A stretch of DNA of 41,178 nt from a virus. The position numbers and the translations under genes are program-made. The stretch covers positions 1 through 41,178 of IMG/VR virus record IMGVR_UViG_3300036853_000224; one strand, 5' to 3'. Shown one piece after another: positions 15,036 to 24,894 of the stretch; position 1 is the stretch's first letter; each line of letters begins with the position of its first letter. The notes beneath the pieces are model-generated. The model was not told the DNA's origin, did no database searches, and saw nothing but the letters and a program-made list of their open reading frames with translations.

Positions 15036-17592
15036 TCAACAAGACGTCCGGGTCAGACTCTCCGCGGAGGGAATGGCCGAAGTCGTCGCCGCATTCAAAC
15101 AAATCTCGGCGGCCGGCAAGCAGAGCGCGCACGAGACGGGCGAGGCCTTCAAGGAGCTGAAAAAACAGTTCCAGGAAGTCGGCAAGGGGTTGCTCGCAGG
15201 GCTGTCGATCGTGTACGCGGCGGACAAGCTGAAAGAGCTGTTCAAGCAGACCCTCGAGAACGCCGACGCCCTGACCCGCCTGAAACGACAGACCGGCCTT
15301 TCGACCGATGCGATACAGGCGTTTGGACGCGCGGCGGTGGAGTCCGGCAGCAGTGTTGAGGCCGCCAACGCGGGGCTGACAAAACTGACTCTGTCGTTCG
15401 GCAAGGCGCAGATCGGCAGTAAGGACGCCCAGGGCGCTTTGCGCGATCTCGGGATATCCTCGAAGGAGTTGAACGCGCTTTCGCCGGATCAGAAGTTGCA
15501 GCTCATCGCCTCACGTCTGGCCGGCATCGAGGATCCGGGGCGGCGCGCGCGCGATGAAGTCGCCCTGCTCGGCAAGAGCAGCAACGAGTTGGATCAAGCG
15601 TTGGTGAAGCTCGGCCAGGAAGGGATCGACGGGCTGATCTCCAAGCTGCAACACCTGGGCGTGTTCCTCGACCAGGAGTCTATTGCGCGATTCCAACGGC
15701 TGGGCGACCAGCTGCGCGACGCGAAGCTCTCCGCGCAAGGGCTCGGCACGCAATTCCTCACCGGGCTCGCCCCCTCGCTTACCCGGATCACCGGCGATCT
15801 GCAGGCGGCGACTAATGCCGGCGAGGGGTTCCGTTTGGTCGGCGTCGGTGTCGGCGTGATTCTCAAATCGTTGGTGTTGCTCATCGAGACCGCCGGCAAG
15901 ACCATCGGCCTGCAATGGGCGTTGCTCATGAACCATATGACCAGTGCGGCGGAGGCGGCCGCCCTGGCGATCCACGGGCATTTGATCGATGCCGCGAAGG
16001 CGGGCATTGAAGCCTTCAAGCGCGATGCGACGATCCTGAAGGAATACGCGGCCGACGTCGCCGGCGCCGCGCGTGATCTCTTTGGGGATGAGAAGAAATC
16101 CCCGGAAGCCGAACGTAAGCCAACCGACACGCCGGCGCCACCGGATGAGGCGCTTTTGCGGGCGCGCTACAACCTACTCGCCGCCCAACTGGACAACGAA
16201 CTGAAGTTGTTCGAGGCGCATAACCAACTGCGCCTTGCGCAAGAGAAAGCGTCATACGAGAACGGCGACACGTCGCTGCGGGAGTACTACGCGCGCCGGG
16301 CGCAGATCATCAATGAGAATTTCGACAAGGAGATCGCCACCCTCAAAGCGAAGTTGGCCGCGCAGGAGAAACTCCCGCCCGCAACCGGCGTCAGTGCAGA
16401 GGCGGCCGAGGTCGAGAAACGCATCGAGCGGGAGAAGCTCCTCGGCCAGATCCGCGAGCTGAACGCGCAGCGCGACGTCGCCCTGCAGACCGAACGCAAC
16501 ACGCTGTTCCAACAAGAGACGGCGCAGACGCAAGCTCAGATTAAAGCGGAACAGACGTTGCTCACCATCGCGGGCAAACGCACGGAAGCGGCCCGGTTGC
16601 AGTTAGGCTTGCAGGCGCAGGCGCTCGCCAAGTCATTGGTCGCGGGCGGCGTCGCGCCCGACCAGGCCGCCGGGGCGGTTGGGCAGTTCACCGCGCAGGG
16701 CAACGCCAAGATCGATTTTGATGAGGCGACCCGACAAGCGAATGCAACACTGAAATCATTGGAGGCAGATAAGCAACGCATCCAGAACGAAGTCAACCAG
16801 GGGCTCATATTCTCGATCAACGGTGAGCAGCAGATTTTGGACAAGGAACGCGCGGCGCTCCCGGTGTTACAGGCGCAGGCGGACGCCATGTTGGCCCGCG
16901 CGCGCGCGGCCGGCGAAGGCAATGAGGAGTTAGTCGCGCAGGCGGAACAATTCAAGCAGAAGGTCGGGGAGATCGCCGCGGCGACCAACACGGCCGGCCA
17001 GTACATGAAGGAGTTTCGCGCCGGCGTGGAAAGCTCGATCGGCGCAGGACTCAACACCTTTCTCGATGAGGCCATATTTAAGAGCAAGAGTCTCGGCCAA
17101 GCGTTCGACACGGCAATGAAGCAGATTTTTACCGACCTCGCCAAGTTGGTGTTGCAAATCGAGGAACAGAAGTTCCTCAAGTGGTTGTTCGGCGGCGGCG
17201 GGGGCGGTCTCGGCGGCGGGGGCGGCGGTGGCGGCTTGGGCGGGTTGGGTGCGTTGTTCGCAGCCTCCGGTGGCTACATCCGCGGGCCGGGCACGACGAC
17301 ATCCGACTCGATCCCCGCGTTGGTCTCTGATCGGGAGTTCATCGTCAATGCGGCCGCCACCCGGCAGCCGGGCGTGTTGCCGTTCCTTGAAGCCCTGAAT
17401 GCCGGCGGGCCGCGCGGCCCACAACCGCTGTCGCGGTTTGCCGCGGGCGGATCGATCGGCGGCCCCTTGCGGGCGCCCAGCTCGGCGCCCCCGCCCACAC
17501 CTGTGGTGCTCCGCGTCCACCCGGACGCGCTGCATATGACCCTTCGTGATTGGTTCGAGCGGGAGGTCGCCGACATCGCGGCGAAGCGTTGA
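15025..17592 (+). CDS. Tape measure protein
   Basis: An 855-residue protein, the longest in the window. The N-terminal helical region (LSAEGMAEVVAAFKQISAAGK) leads into a lambda-family-like segment, a hydrophobic patch (LVGVGVGVILKSLVLLIETA, about 272-291), long coiled coils rich in Ala/Glu/Gln/Lys (370-680), a glycine run (GGGGGLGGGGGGGGLGG) and a C-terminal block SGGYIRGPGTTTSDSIPALV then REFIVNAAATRQPG, which marks tail-length proteins. By the usual rule of about 0.15 nm per residue, the tail would be near 130 nm. It starts inside the end of the GT frame. Confidence 0.95.
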   Translation: MPTNQQDVRVRLSAEGMAEVVAAFKQISAAGKQSAHETGEAFKELKKQFQEVGKGLLAGLSIVYAADKLKELFKQTLENADALTRLKRQTGLSTDAIQAFGRAAVESGSSVEAANAGLTKLTLSFGKAQIGSKDAQGALRDLGISSKELNALSPDQKLQLIASRLAGIEDPGRRARDEVALLGKSSNELDQALVKLGQEGIDGLISKLQHLGVFLDQESIARFQRLGDQLRDAKLSAQGLGTQFLTGLAPSLTRITGDLQAATNAGEGFRLVGVGVGVILKSLVLLIETAGKTIGLQWALLMNHMTSAAEAAALAIHGHLIDAAKAGIEAFKRDATILKEYAADVAGAARDLFGDEKKSPEAERKPTDTPAPPDEALLRARYNLLAAQLDNELKLFEAHNQLRLAQEKASYENGDTSLREYYARRAQIINENFDKEIATLKAKLAAQEKLPPATGVSAEAAEVEKRIEREKLLGQIRELNAQRDVALQTERNTLFQQETAQTQAQIKAEQTLLTIAGKRTEAARLQLGLQAQALAKSLVAGGVAPDQAAGAVGQFTAQGNAKIDFDEATRQANATLKSLEADKQRIQNEVNQGLIFSINGEQQILDKERAALPVLQAQADAMLARARAAGEGNEELVAQAEQFKQKVGEIAAATNTAGQYMKEFRAGVESSIGAGLNTFLDEAIFKSKSLGQAFDTAMKQIFTDLAKLVLQIEEQKFLKWLFGGGGGGLGGGGGGGGLGGLGALFAASGGYIRGPGTTTSDSIPALVSDREFIVNAAATRQPGVLPFLEALNAGGPRGPQPLSRFAAGGSIGGPLRAPSSAPPPTPVVLRVHPDALHMTLRDWFEREVADIAAKR

Positions 17593-17807
17593 TGTTGACG
17601 ATCTACCCCAGCACCGTCTATGCCGACTCGACCGGCGCGTTGGTCGTGTTGACTGGACCGGCCAACCGGGCGGTCTCCTGGTCGTTGGTCGGCGCCGGCA
17701 CGCTGACCCCCATTACCGACTACACCGACGACCAGGGGCGCGCGGCGGCGAAGTTCGTACCGGCCGGCGCCGGCAACGTGACCATCGAGGCGACCTATGG
17801 CACTTGA
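17592..17807 (+). CDS. Small Ig-like (Big_1 type) virion protein
   Basis: A 71-residue protein starting in an overlap with the tape measure stop. Most of it is a single Ig-like module: VSWSLVGAGTLTP, YTDDQGRAAAKFVPAGAGNVTIEATYG. The TD-x-x-G-x-A strand followed by NVTIEAT is characteristic of bacterial Ig-like domains of invasin type. The same module ends the next two proteins. It is probably an exposed tail component. Confidence 0.65.
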   Translation: MLTIYPSTVYADSTGALVVLTGPANRAVSWSLVGAGTLTPITDYTDDQGRAAAKFVPAGAGNVTIEATYGT

Positions 17808-18732
17808 GGTCCTCGCCGGCCCGTACTCGATCACGACCGACGGCGGCACGCCCATTGACTCGTTTCCCTCGGGCGGTCAGGAGGGCGCCTATATCCAGGG
17901 GTTGGGGTTGTTTGTCATGCTCTCGCCGGCATCCGAGGGCAGCAAACTTTGTGCGGTCCAATGGGACGGGACCGCGCACCGACGCGGCATCACGGCCAAC
18001 ATAACACCGATCATTCCGAACCTGCGCGATGGTGGATTCGCCTACCGACATGCGTTCCACCTGTACGCGATCGACATCCTTGCGGCGCGTAACGATCCCA
18101 CAGCGTTCTACGACTCCCCCGGCGGAACCCTGGCGATGCATGTCATTTGCCCGGACCGTTTCCTGCGCTTCTCGCTGGGGACGGTGCAGTCAAGCCCATT
18201 GAACGATGGCGTCACATTCACGACTGAGTACACCTGGAGCGGGACCGCCCTCGGCTCAATCCTCACGGTGTCGCCGGGCGGCGCGCCAAACATCTTGTGC
18301 GTCGCCTCGCACAACTCGCCTGGGCAAATCCGCTTCTATGACATCGTGAAAAAGACTCAGGTAGGTAGCGTCCTGTATGTGGGCGAAGCCCATGACGGTG
18401 TGTGGTATGTCCCCAAACACAACGTCTTCCTGGAAGTGCACACCAAACAAGTGAAGGTGCTGGCCAACGCCGTCCGGCCGGCGACCCTCGCGAATCCCAG
18501 CGCGCTCGCCACCGTGCAGGCGGGCCGGACCGTGCAGGTGCGTACCCGTCTACTCGGCGCACAGTCGGAACCCTGCGTCGGCGAGTTGATCGACTGGTCG
18601 ATCACGGCCGGCAGCGGATCGCTCGCCGATGCGCAGACCACAACAGACGCCGACGGCTACGCCTATAACACGTTGGTGTCGGCGGTCGGCAGCTCGGGCA
18701 ATGTGACGGTGCAAGCAACGGTGGCGTTCTAA
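17797..18732 (+). CDS. Tail-associated protein with C-terminal Ig-like domain
   Basis: A 311-residue beta-rich protein overlapping the previous gene by 11 bases. Residues 1-220 have repeated strand patterns (NILCVASHNSPGQIRFYDIV, GVWYVPKHNVFLEVH) suggesting a propeller-like or virion beta domain. Residues 230-311 form an Ig-like module (AGRTVQVRTRLLGAQ, IDWSITAGSGSL, DADGYAYNTLVSAVG, NVTVQATV). It sits where other siphophages place distal tail proteins, but it is not lambda gpM or gpL. Confidence 0.65.
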   Translation: MALEVLAGPYSITTDGGTPIDSFPSGGQEGAYIQGLGLFVMLSPASEGSKLCAVQWDGTAHRRGITANITPIIPNLRDGGFAYRHAFHLYAIDILAARNDPTAFYDSPGGTLAMHVICPDRFLRFSLGTVQSSPLNDGVTFTTEYTWSGTALGSILTVSPGGAPNILCVASHNSPGQIRFYDIVKKTQVGSVLYVGEAHDGVWYVPKHNVFLEVHTKQVKVLANAVRPATLANPSALATVQAGRTVQVRTRLLGAQSEPCVGELIDWSITAGSGSLADAQTTTDADGYAYNTLVSAVGSSGNVTVQATVAF

Positions 18733-18733
18733 T

Positions 18734-19852
18734 ATGCTGCGTCAAACATTCACCTCTGAACCGTTCACCTACCGGCTACCGGGTGACATCCCGGTGACCT
18801 TCTTTCCGTTCACGCACTACAACGACTACCTGATCACGCCGCCGCGCATCTATGGTGAGGCTTACGACGGCTTCGGCGTGACCGGGATGTTCCTCCAGGA
18901 AGAGACGCTCGTTGACGGGTATGAGGTCGTGTATCTGTGGCTGTCCAACGACCAGGTCCACTATCCCGGCAACATCTATCGGCTCTATCGGTGGAACGCC
19001 ACGACCGGCGCGTATCTCGGGGGACTAGATACGGGCTCAACCCCAAGCGATGGGCCTTACGTGCAAATGCTGGCGCAGTCGCGCGATAGCACGATTTGGA
19101 GCCTGCGGACGGATGTCCAACATATCCGCAAGGTGACGGTCGATCCCGACACCGGGATTACCTTCGGGGACACGGTGTATGACATCAGCGGTTGGTCGAG
19201 CCTCAGTGGCACTATTTCTGCCTTCAGCGTCGATGCGGAGCAGAACCTGTTGCTCGCGGCGCTGGCCGTTGAAGATCACTTCGGCGTGTATGACCTCACG
19301 AGCGGCGATCTGATCCGCACGATCTACGTGCCTGGATATGTCAGTCAGATCATGCCGGAGGATACCAACCGCTGTTATGTTGCGCATGCGCGCGGTGACG
19401 AGCATCGCATTGGACTGGTCAACTATTCGGCCGGTGAGTTGCTGTCGGTGTTCAAGATCGATGACACGTTTGACCCGTTGACCTCGCAGAAAGTCATCAC
19501 CTGGGATCGCAAATACAGGCGCTTTCTGGTGTGGAACGACGCCCCGGTCACGACCGAAGGGCAAAACACGAGCGTCGTCAAAGGGTACTTCCCGCAGCCG
19601 CAACCGGTGGGGTTCACCAAGCCGATCCCACTCCGACCGCCGCGCAAGTATCGATCGACGCCGATCCTGACACGTCTATACGGCGACATGGGCGAGCCGA
19701 TGCCGGGCGCGCGCGTGACGTTCTCGCCAGATTCCGGGATCGGGACCGTGACCGGTTTCCCGGCCCTGACGGATGCGGACGGCGAAAGCATCGGCACGGT
19801 CTACGGGGCGGACGCCGGCTCTCTCACCTTGACCGCGAGTACCGACGTATGA
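18734..19852 (+). CDS. Tail-associated beta-propeller-like protein with Ig-like domain
   Basis: A 372-residue protein beginning one base after the previous stop. Residues 40-290 contain several WD/YVTN-like repeats (IYRLYRWNATTGAYLGGL, DHFGVYDLTSGDLIRTIYV, HRIGLVNYSAGELLSVFKI). Residues 305-372 form another Ig-like module (GARVTFSPDSGIGTV, LTDADGESIGTVYG, SLTLTAS). It probably decorates the tail tip. Its stop overlaps the next ATG. Confidence 0.65.
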   Translation: MLRQTFTSEPFTYRLPGDIPVTFFPFTHYNDYLITPPRIYGEAYDGFGVTGMFLQEETLVDGYEVVYLWLSNDQVHYPGNIYRLYRWNATTGAYLGGLDTGSTPSDGPYVQMLAQSRDSTIWSLRTDVQHIRKVTVDPDTGITFGDTVYDISGWSSLSGTISAFSVDAEQNLLLAALAVEDHFGVYDLTSGDLIRTIYVPGYVSQIMPEDTNRCYVAHARGDEHRIGLVNYSAGELLSVFKIDDTFDPLTSQKVITWDRKYRRFLVWNDAPVTTEGQNTSVVKGYFPQPQPVGFTKPIPLRPPRKYRSTPILTRLYGDMGEPMPGARVTFSPDSGIGTVTGFPALTDADGESIGTVYGADAGSLTLTASTDV

Positions 19853-20397
19853 GCACGCTCACCAGCTCGGCAACGTTCACCATCGGCGCGGGGGCGGTCG
19901 TCATCGAATCAACGGCGGTGACGATCCTTCCGGCGATCGGCGGCGCGACCGGCCGGGGGCGCCTGATCCATCCGACGCTGGGCACGTTGGATTACCCGAA
20001 TGCCCCGGACGAGTGGGTCAACATCGACGGCGATCTCATCGTCGCGCCCATCTGGAGCTCGACCAAGACCCTCCAGGGCGCCGCCAACGCACTTTGGCAA
20101 GGCAACATCCGGGACGTTCAGGTCGCAGAGTGTTGGATTCAGGAGCTGAATGTCACCATCGCATTCCTGCGGCAACTGCTCGCCTTCTTCCAGAATCCGC
20201 CCGACCCGGACGCGGGAACGCCCGTGCAGTGGTGGCCGAACTACGCGAGCGCGTTGGGTTTTGAAGTCGCAATGATCGACGTATCCGTGTCCGGGGATAG
20301 CGGCGCGCAGGGGATCGTCCTCGATGCGCTCGCGAATCGCACTGGCTGGGTAGACGGCAAGGTCACCAACACCATGCGGATCTTGGGGCGCGTCTGA
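19849..20397 (+). CDS. Distal tail-type protein
   Basis: A 182-residue protein starting at an ATGA overlap. It contains RGRLIHPTLGTLDYPNAPDEW, VNIDGDLIVAPIWSSTKTLQ and FQNPPDPDAGTPVQWWPNY, a combination recurring in tail proteins encoded just before the hub in non-lambda siphophages. It ends in RILGRV, also typical. It probably joins tube and baseplate. Confidence 0.7.
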   Translation: MSTLTSSATFTIGAGAVVIESTAVTILPAIGGATGRGRLIHPTLGTLDYPNAPDEWVNIDGDLIVAPIWSSTKTLQGAANALWQGNIRDVQVAECWIQELNVTIAFLRQLLAFFQNPPDPDAGTPVQWWPNYASALGFEVAMIDVSVSGDSGAQGIVLDALANRTGWVDGKVTNTMRILGRV

Positions 20398-20398
20398 C

Positions 20399-21856
20399 AT
20401 GCTCACGAGCTGGTCACCGATGAACGCCGATTCGCCGCGCGCCGCGCAGGTGATTCGCCATCCGTCGGCGACGTTCGTGGAGCTGATCCAAGGCACTTCG
20501 AGCGACGGGGTAGATCTGTCGCCGTATGTATCGCAGTGTAAGCACACGTCCAAGGACGCGGATGTCACGTTCTCCTATCACACGGCTTTGAATGGGAGCG
20601 CCCAACCGAAACCCGGTGAGTTGTTGGAATTGCGCCTCAACGATCAATTCCTGTGGTGTGGGATCATCGACAGCGTGACCTCGTACCGCCTGCGCTCGGG
20701 CGAGCACTCGCTCGCGGTGAAGGCGTACACACGCGACAACACACCCACGTGGAAGGAAGTCAAACGGGTCACGGACATCTACGCCACCGGTAGCCCGGTC
20801 GGGCTGATCGCCACTGATATTGCAACCGCGGTGGGCCTCGCCGCGGTGGAAATCAATCTGCCCTTCTTCGGCGTGTACACGGTGCATTCCAACATGCAAT
20901 TGGCCAACATGTCGGCGCAGGACATGCTTACGGCCGTGATGCTCTCAAGCGGGTATGAACCGTATATCGACGCCTACGGCATTCTGCGGGCGATCTCGCG
21001 CGATCTCGGGCGCGCCTCCGACGTCGTGCTCACGGAAGATCGCGTCGTGTCGATCGATGGGAGCAAGTCTCGCAGTCCGGTGACTTCGGTCCGCGTTCAA
21101 TGGCTTGACCCGGCGTTGTCGTTGGTGACGCAGCAAGATCAGGCGCTACAACAGGCCACGATCACGGCCGGGTTTTTCCAACTCAAACAGTTGCAGGAGA
21201 TCTACTTTAGCGAAGACCGCACGCAGCGGGCCCTGAACACGTACATGGTCGTCAAGCAGTCGGCCAACTCCGGGCTGTTGTCGTTCTGCTCGGAACACTA
21301 CACGGTGATTTCACCGACCCAGGGCCAGATCGAAGTTGACACGTCCGTATTTGCACCCGCTCTCGCAACGGCATCGCTTGCCGCGTTGATCGCATCCGCC
21401 TATATCCCCGATGACGTCGCCGCGTTCGGCGGCGGAGTTACCATTCCGGTCGGGCGCATTGTGGAGATGACCGCCAACGCCGCGATCTTGCTGGTAATGA
21501 TGTCACTGGGGACCGGGATGTATGAGGTCCGCGGCCAACCTTTCGATTACGTGCACGCCCGCAACACGACGGAAGCAACTGCGGCCGGCGTGCCGATCTG
21601 GCTGCTGCAGAACGACGACATCGGGAATGACTTCGTGATGAACGAGGCGCAGGCGCAGGCCTTCGCGGCTCGGGAGTTGATCTACCGGGCGAGATCGGCG
21701 ACCACCTACAAAGTGACGATGGTTGATGACCCGCGGCTAGAACGCGGCGACATCGTTGAGCTATACGACGGCTCGCGGGTGTATGTGTTGGATTACGCGC
21801 GGGATCTCAGCCGCGGGGGCCCCGCGACACTGGAAATTACGGGGTTCCAAGCGTGA
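20399..21856 (+). CDS. Baseplate hub / tail tip protein
   Basis: A 485-residue protein. Layout fits hub proteins: an N-terminal beta domain (VELIQGTSSDGVDLSPYVS; GELLELRLNDQFLWCGIIDSV), a central DNIPTWK-like segment, and a C-terminal domain with RGDIVELYDGSRVYVLDYARD. It lies directly after the distal tail gene and before the fibres. It likely forms the trimeric centre of the tail tip through which DNA leaves. Its end overlaps a GTG start. Confidence 0.65.
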   Translation: MLTSWSPMNADSPRAAQVIRHPSATFVELIQGTSSDGVDLSPYVSQCKHTSKDADVTFSYHTALNGSAQPKPGELLELRLNDQFLWCGIIDSVTSYRLRSGEHSLAVKAYTRDNTPTWKEVKRVTDIYATGSPVGLIATDIATAVGLAAVEINLPFFGVYTVHSNMQLANMSAQDMLTAVMLSSGYEPYIDAYGILRAISRDLGRASDVVLTEDRVVSIDGSKSRSPVTSVRVQWLDPALSLVTQQDQALQQATITAGFFQLKQLQEIYFSEDRTQRALNTYMVVKQSANSGLLSFCSEHYTVISPTQGQIEVDTSVFAPALATASLAALIASAYIPDDVAAFGGGVTIPVGRIVEMTANAAILLVMMSLGTGMYEVRGQPFDYVHARNTTEATAAGVPIWLLQNDDIGNDFVMNEAQAQAFAARELIYRARSATTYKVTMVDDPRLERGDIVELYDGSRVYVLDYARDLSRGGPATLEITGFQA

Positions 21857-22317
21857 CCGACAATGTCCTCACATACCTGACCGAAGCGCAAATCACCGAC
21901 GCCAAGGATGAGATCGACGGCAAGGCATTGACGCGACCGGCGTTGCTCGCGACCGATGGCGCGGTCCTGGCGTACGTGGTCGATGTTGATATCGGTAAGA
22001 ATGTCATTTTGCGTAACGTACCAATCGCCCGGAATAACCGGTCGCTCGTGTTCACCGATGCCGGGGCCGCCATCCGCTTGCGTCGTACACGGAGTGGGCG
22101 CTACGAAGTCGTTGGACTCTCGAACGAGCTGCCCGGCACTTATACAACATTCTCCGTCGATCTCGGCGACTTTACCTTCGGGCCGGTGACTGATCTGTCG
22201 ATTGTCTCGCGCGTACTCACCTATGCCGAGCTGGCGACCTTCGGGGGTTACGGGACGCTACCGTATGGGGTAATCGGGATTTTCAAGGGCGGCGTACTGC
22301 TGGAGCTTCGTACATGA
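21853..22317 (+). CDS. Tail protein of unknown role
   Basis: A 154-residue beta-rich protein starting at GTG in a GTGA overlap. Features include AVLAYVVDVDIGKNVILRNVPIARNNRSLVF-type strands and a C-terminal GVIGIFKGGVLLELRT. It is sandwiched between hub and fibre, coupled to both, and so is probably a tail-tip accessory or fibre-anchoring protein. Confidence 0.6.
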   Translation: MTDNVLTYLTEAQITDAKDEIDGKALTRPALLATDGAVLAYVVDVDIGKNVILRNVPIARNNRSLVFTDAGAAIRLRRTRSGRYEVVGLSNELPGTYTTFSVDLGDFTFGPVTDLSIVSRVLTYAELATFGGYGTLPYGVIGIFKGGVLLELRT

Positions 22318-23882
22318 CACTAGCGCTGCAGACACTCGCGAACGGCGACACCAACTATGTCGCCAAACACAACTCCAACTATGGGGACATTCAGACCGCA
22401 GTCAACGGAATCCTCGCGACGCTGGGAACCTCGAGCGCCGGGAGCACGGGAAACCTGATGGCGGCGTTGTTCGGCAACGCCACCGCATTTATTGGCGACA
22501 CCAGTTACACGACCAGCACGGCCGGAACGGTGTTGACCGTCTCGTCCGGGTATGCATGGCGGCCGGATCTCGCGAGCGTGCTGTACAAAGGTAGCTCGAC
22601 GCCGATCGACTTCTCTGGCCAACCCGCCGCGACGTATTACATCACGCTCGGCGCCGATGGCACGCCAGCGCGCCAGACAGTCTCAACGTTCGCGCTGTAC
22701 TCGGTTGTCTGGACGGGTTCGGCCTTCGGTGCGATCACGGCCGTCGCACCGATCGTGCCTGGCGGCGACATCTCGGGCACATTCCAGGCGCTCTCGATCG
22801 TCGCCGGCGCGGTGACGCTCGCGAAGCTGGCCAACCTCGCGGCCAACTCGGTCATCGGTAACAACACCGGGTCGCCGGCCACGCCGGTCGCGGTACCGAT
22901 CGGCGGCGCCAATGGTGTTGCGTCTCTGGATGGCTCGGGGAAAGTCCCGACGTCCCAACTGCCGGCGTCGGTTCTCGGCGCCGTCGATTATCAAGGGACG
23001 TGGAACGCATCGACCAACTCGCCGTCGATCACGACGGGGTCGGCCAGCTCGGCCAACAAAGGGTATTACTACAAGGTCGCGACCGCCGGCACGACCACGG
23101 TTGACGGGGTCAACGATTGGGGCGTCGGCGACTGGATCATTTCGGACGGCGTGAGCTGGGGAAAGATCGACAACACCGAGGCCGTGTCGAGCGTTGCCGG
23201 GTTGTCGGGTGCGATCACGGCCGCCGCGTTGACAGCCGCCTTAAATCTGTTCTCCTCAACACTGCAAGGCCTCGTGCCTGCCAGCGGTGGCGGGACGTCT
23301 ACTTTCCTGCGGGCGGACGGCAGTTGGGCAACGCCGGGTTCAGGCGGTTCGGGCGGCGGCAGCGTGACGAGTGTTGGTCTATCGATGCCGGCGGAATTCA
23401 GCGTGAGCGGGAGCCCGGTCACCGGCTCGGGCACACTGACGGCGGCGAAAGCGAATCAGAGCGCCAACCAGGTGTATGCGGGCCCGACCTCCGGCGGCGC
23501 CGCGGCGCCCGCGTTTCGCGCGCTCGTGGCCGCGGACGTCCCCGCGATGCGCTACGACATCGCGACGTTCTATCCGGGCGTGCCCGGCAACTCGCAACTG
23601 GTGCTGCGCTGGCAGGCGCCGCGCGCAGTCACGATCCCATCCGGGGGAACCAACAGCCAAGCGAGCGCCGGCACGGCCGCGACCGCTTCAACGACCTTTA
23701 CCATCAAACAAAATGGGTCGAGTGTTGGAACGATCGTATGGAGCGCGTCGGGCACGGCAGGTGCGTTTACGATCAGCTCGACAATCAACATCGCCGCGGG
23801 CGACGTGTTGACTATCACCGGCCCGGCGACGGCAGACGCGACATTGGCCGACGTCGCGATCACGTTGGCGGGCACTGCTTAG
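22314..23882 (+). CDS. Tail fibre protein
   Basis: A 522-residue Gly/Ser/Thr/Ala-rich protein. It has hallmark fibre sequences: SVIGNNTGSPATPVAVPIGG, GVASLDGSGKVPTSQLPASV and QVYAGPTSGGAAAPAFRALV with ADVP. The first segment (ALQTLANGDTNYVAKHNSNY) begins an N-terminal attachment region, and the C-terminal 100 residues form a beta domain (TFTIKQNGSSVGTIVWSASG). It likely trimerises and contacts the host surface. Confidence 0.85.
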   Translation: MTLALQTLANGDTNYVAKHNSNYGDIQTAVNGILATLGTSSAGSTGNLMAALFGNATAFIGDTSYTTSTAGTVLTVSSGYAWRPDLASVLYKGSSTPIDFSGQPAATYYITLGADGTPARQTVSTFALYSVVWTGSAFGAITAVAPIVPGGDISGTFQALSIVAGAVTLAKLANLAANSVIGNNTGSPATPVAVPIGGANGVASLDGSGKVPTSQLPASVLGAVDYQGTWNASTNSPSITTGSASSANKGYYYKVATAGTTTVDGVNDWGVGDWIISDGVSWGKIDNTEAVSSVAGLSGAITAAALTAALNLFSSTLQGLVPASGGGTSTFLRADGSWATPGSGGSGGGSVTSVGLSMPAEFSVSGSPVTGSGTLTAAKANQSANQVYAGPTSGGAAAPAFRALVAADVPAMRYDIATFYPGVPGNSQLVLRWQAPRAVTIPSGGTNSQASAGTAATASTTFTIKQNGSSVGTIVWSASGTAGAFTISSTINIAAGDVLTITGPATADATLADVAITLAGTA

Positions 23883-23894
23883 GAGTGTTGAACC

Positions 23895-24884
23895 ATGGCT
23901 ATTCTTTGGTGCGGCGGTGAGGACATTGACTTCCCCAATGGTTCTACGCTGAGCATTGGGACGACATCGACCAATCGGCGATCGAGCTACTCCCGCTGCG
24001 ATATCAGCAACTCCAACGCGAACAGCACGTCTGCGCGCAGTCCCTCATTTGCCGGCGGCGCCGTGACCAGTGCATGGCTGCATTGCCAAGCGAAGGGTAA
24101 CAATAGTGGGACATCGAAGGAGTTTATCGGCCTGGGTCTGAACTCCGCCGGGCAGGCAGCACTCGCGCTCGGCTGCGACTCCGCGAGCGCCACCAAACTC
24201 GCACTATGGAAGTACAGCGGCGGGACCTGGACGGAGCTGGCGAGCGAGGCCGGTAATAGCATCTCCACTTCGGCGCTGCAACAGTTGGACATGCATGTCA
24301 GCAGCTTTGGCGCTTCGGCGACGGTTGATGTCTATATCAACAGCACGCTTGCCTTCACGTACTCCGGGAGCACAACCGTCACGGGTGTCACCAATCTCGA
24401 TTGCGTAGCGATCGTCGGCAACGCTACGACGCCGAACATGCTATTTAGCGAGATTATCGTTGCCGACGAGGACACGCGCGCGATGTCACTGGCGACGCTC
24501 GGGCCCAATGCGGCCGGGGACTCCACGGGCAGTTGGACCAACACCTATACATCGATCAACCCGACCACCATCAACGACGCCAACGCGATCTATAACAATG
24601 CGACGGGATCGGACTTTCAGGCCAACTTGTTGGATCTGCCCGCGGGTAGCTTCACCATCAAGGCCTGCAAGGCGGTCGCGCGCGCCGAGGTCACGGCCGG
24701 AGCCACGCCCACGGGATTCAAGCTCGGCATCAAATCCGGCGGCACCGTCAACGTTGATGCGGGGCATTCGCCTGGCGCGGCGTTCGTGAACTATGAGCGG
24801 CTCATGACGACCAATCCGGTGACGTCGGCCGCCTTCACACAGACCGAAGTCAACGCGCTGCAGCTCGACGTCCAGTCAATGTGA
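23895..24884 (+). CDS. Lectin-like receptor-binding or tail spike component
   Basis: A 329-residue protein with its own ribosome site (TAGGAG). Residues 1-195 look like a concanavalin A/LamG-type jelly roll: WCGGEDIDF near the start, LALWKYSGGTWTELASEAGN, LQQLDMHVSSFGASATVDVY. Residues 205-329 form a second beta domain (WTNTYTSINPTTINDANAIY, FQANLLDLPAGSFTIKACK). Such proteins follow the fibre gene in many phages and bind surface glycans. That role is inferred. Confidence 0.6.
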   Translation: MAILWCGGEDIDFPNGSTLSIGTTSTNRRSSYSRCDISNSNANSTSARSPSFAGGAVTSAWLHCQAKGNNSGTSKEFIGLGLNSAGQAALALGCDSASATKLALWKYSGGTWTELASEAGNSISTSALQQLDMHVSSFGASATVDVYINSTLAFTYSGSTTVTGVTNLDCVAIVGNATTPNMLFSEIIVADEDTRAMSLATLGPNAAGDSTGSWTNTYTSINPTTINDANAIYNNATGSDFQANLLDLPAGSFTIKACKAVARAEVTAGATPTGFKLGIKSGGTVNVDAGHSPGAAFVNYERLMTTNPVTSAAFTQTEVNALQLDVQSM

Positions 24885-24894
24885 GGATCCGACC

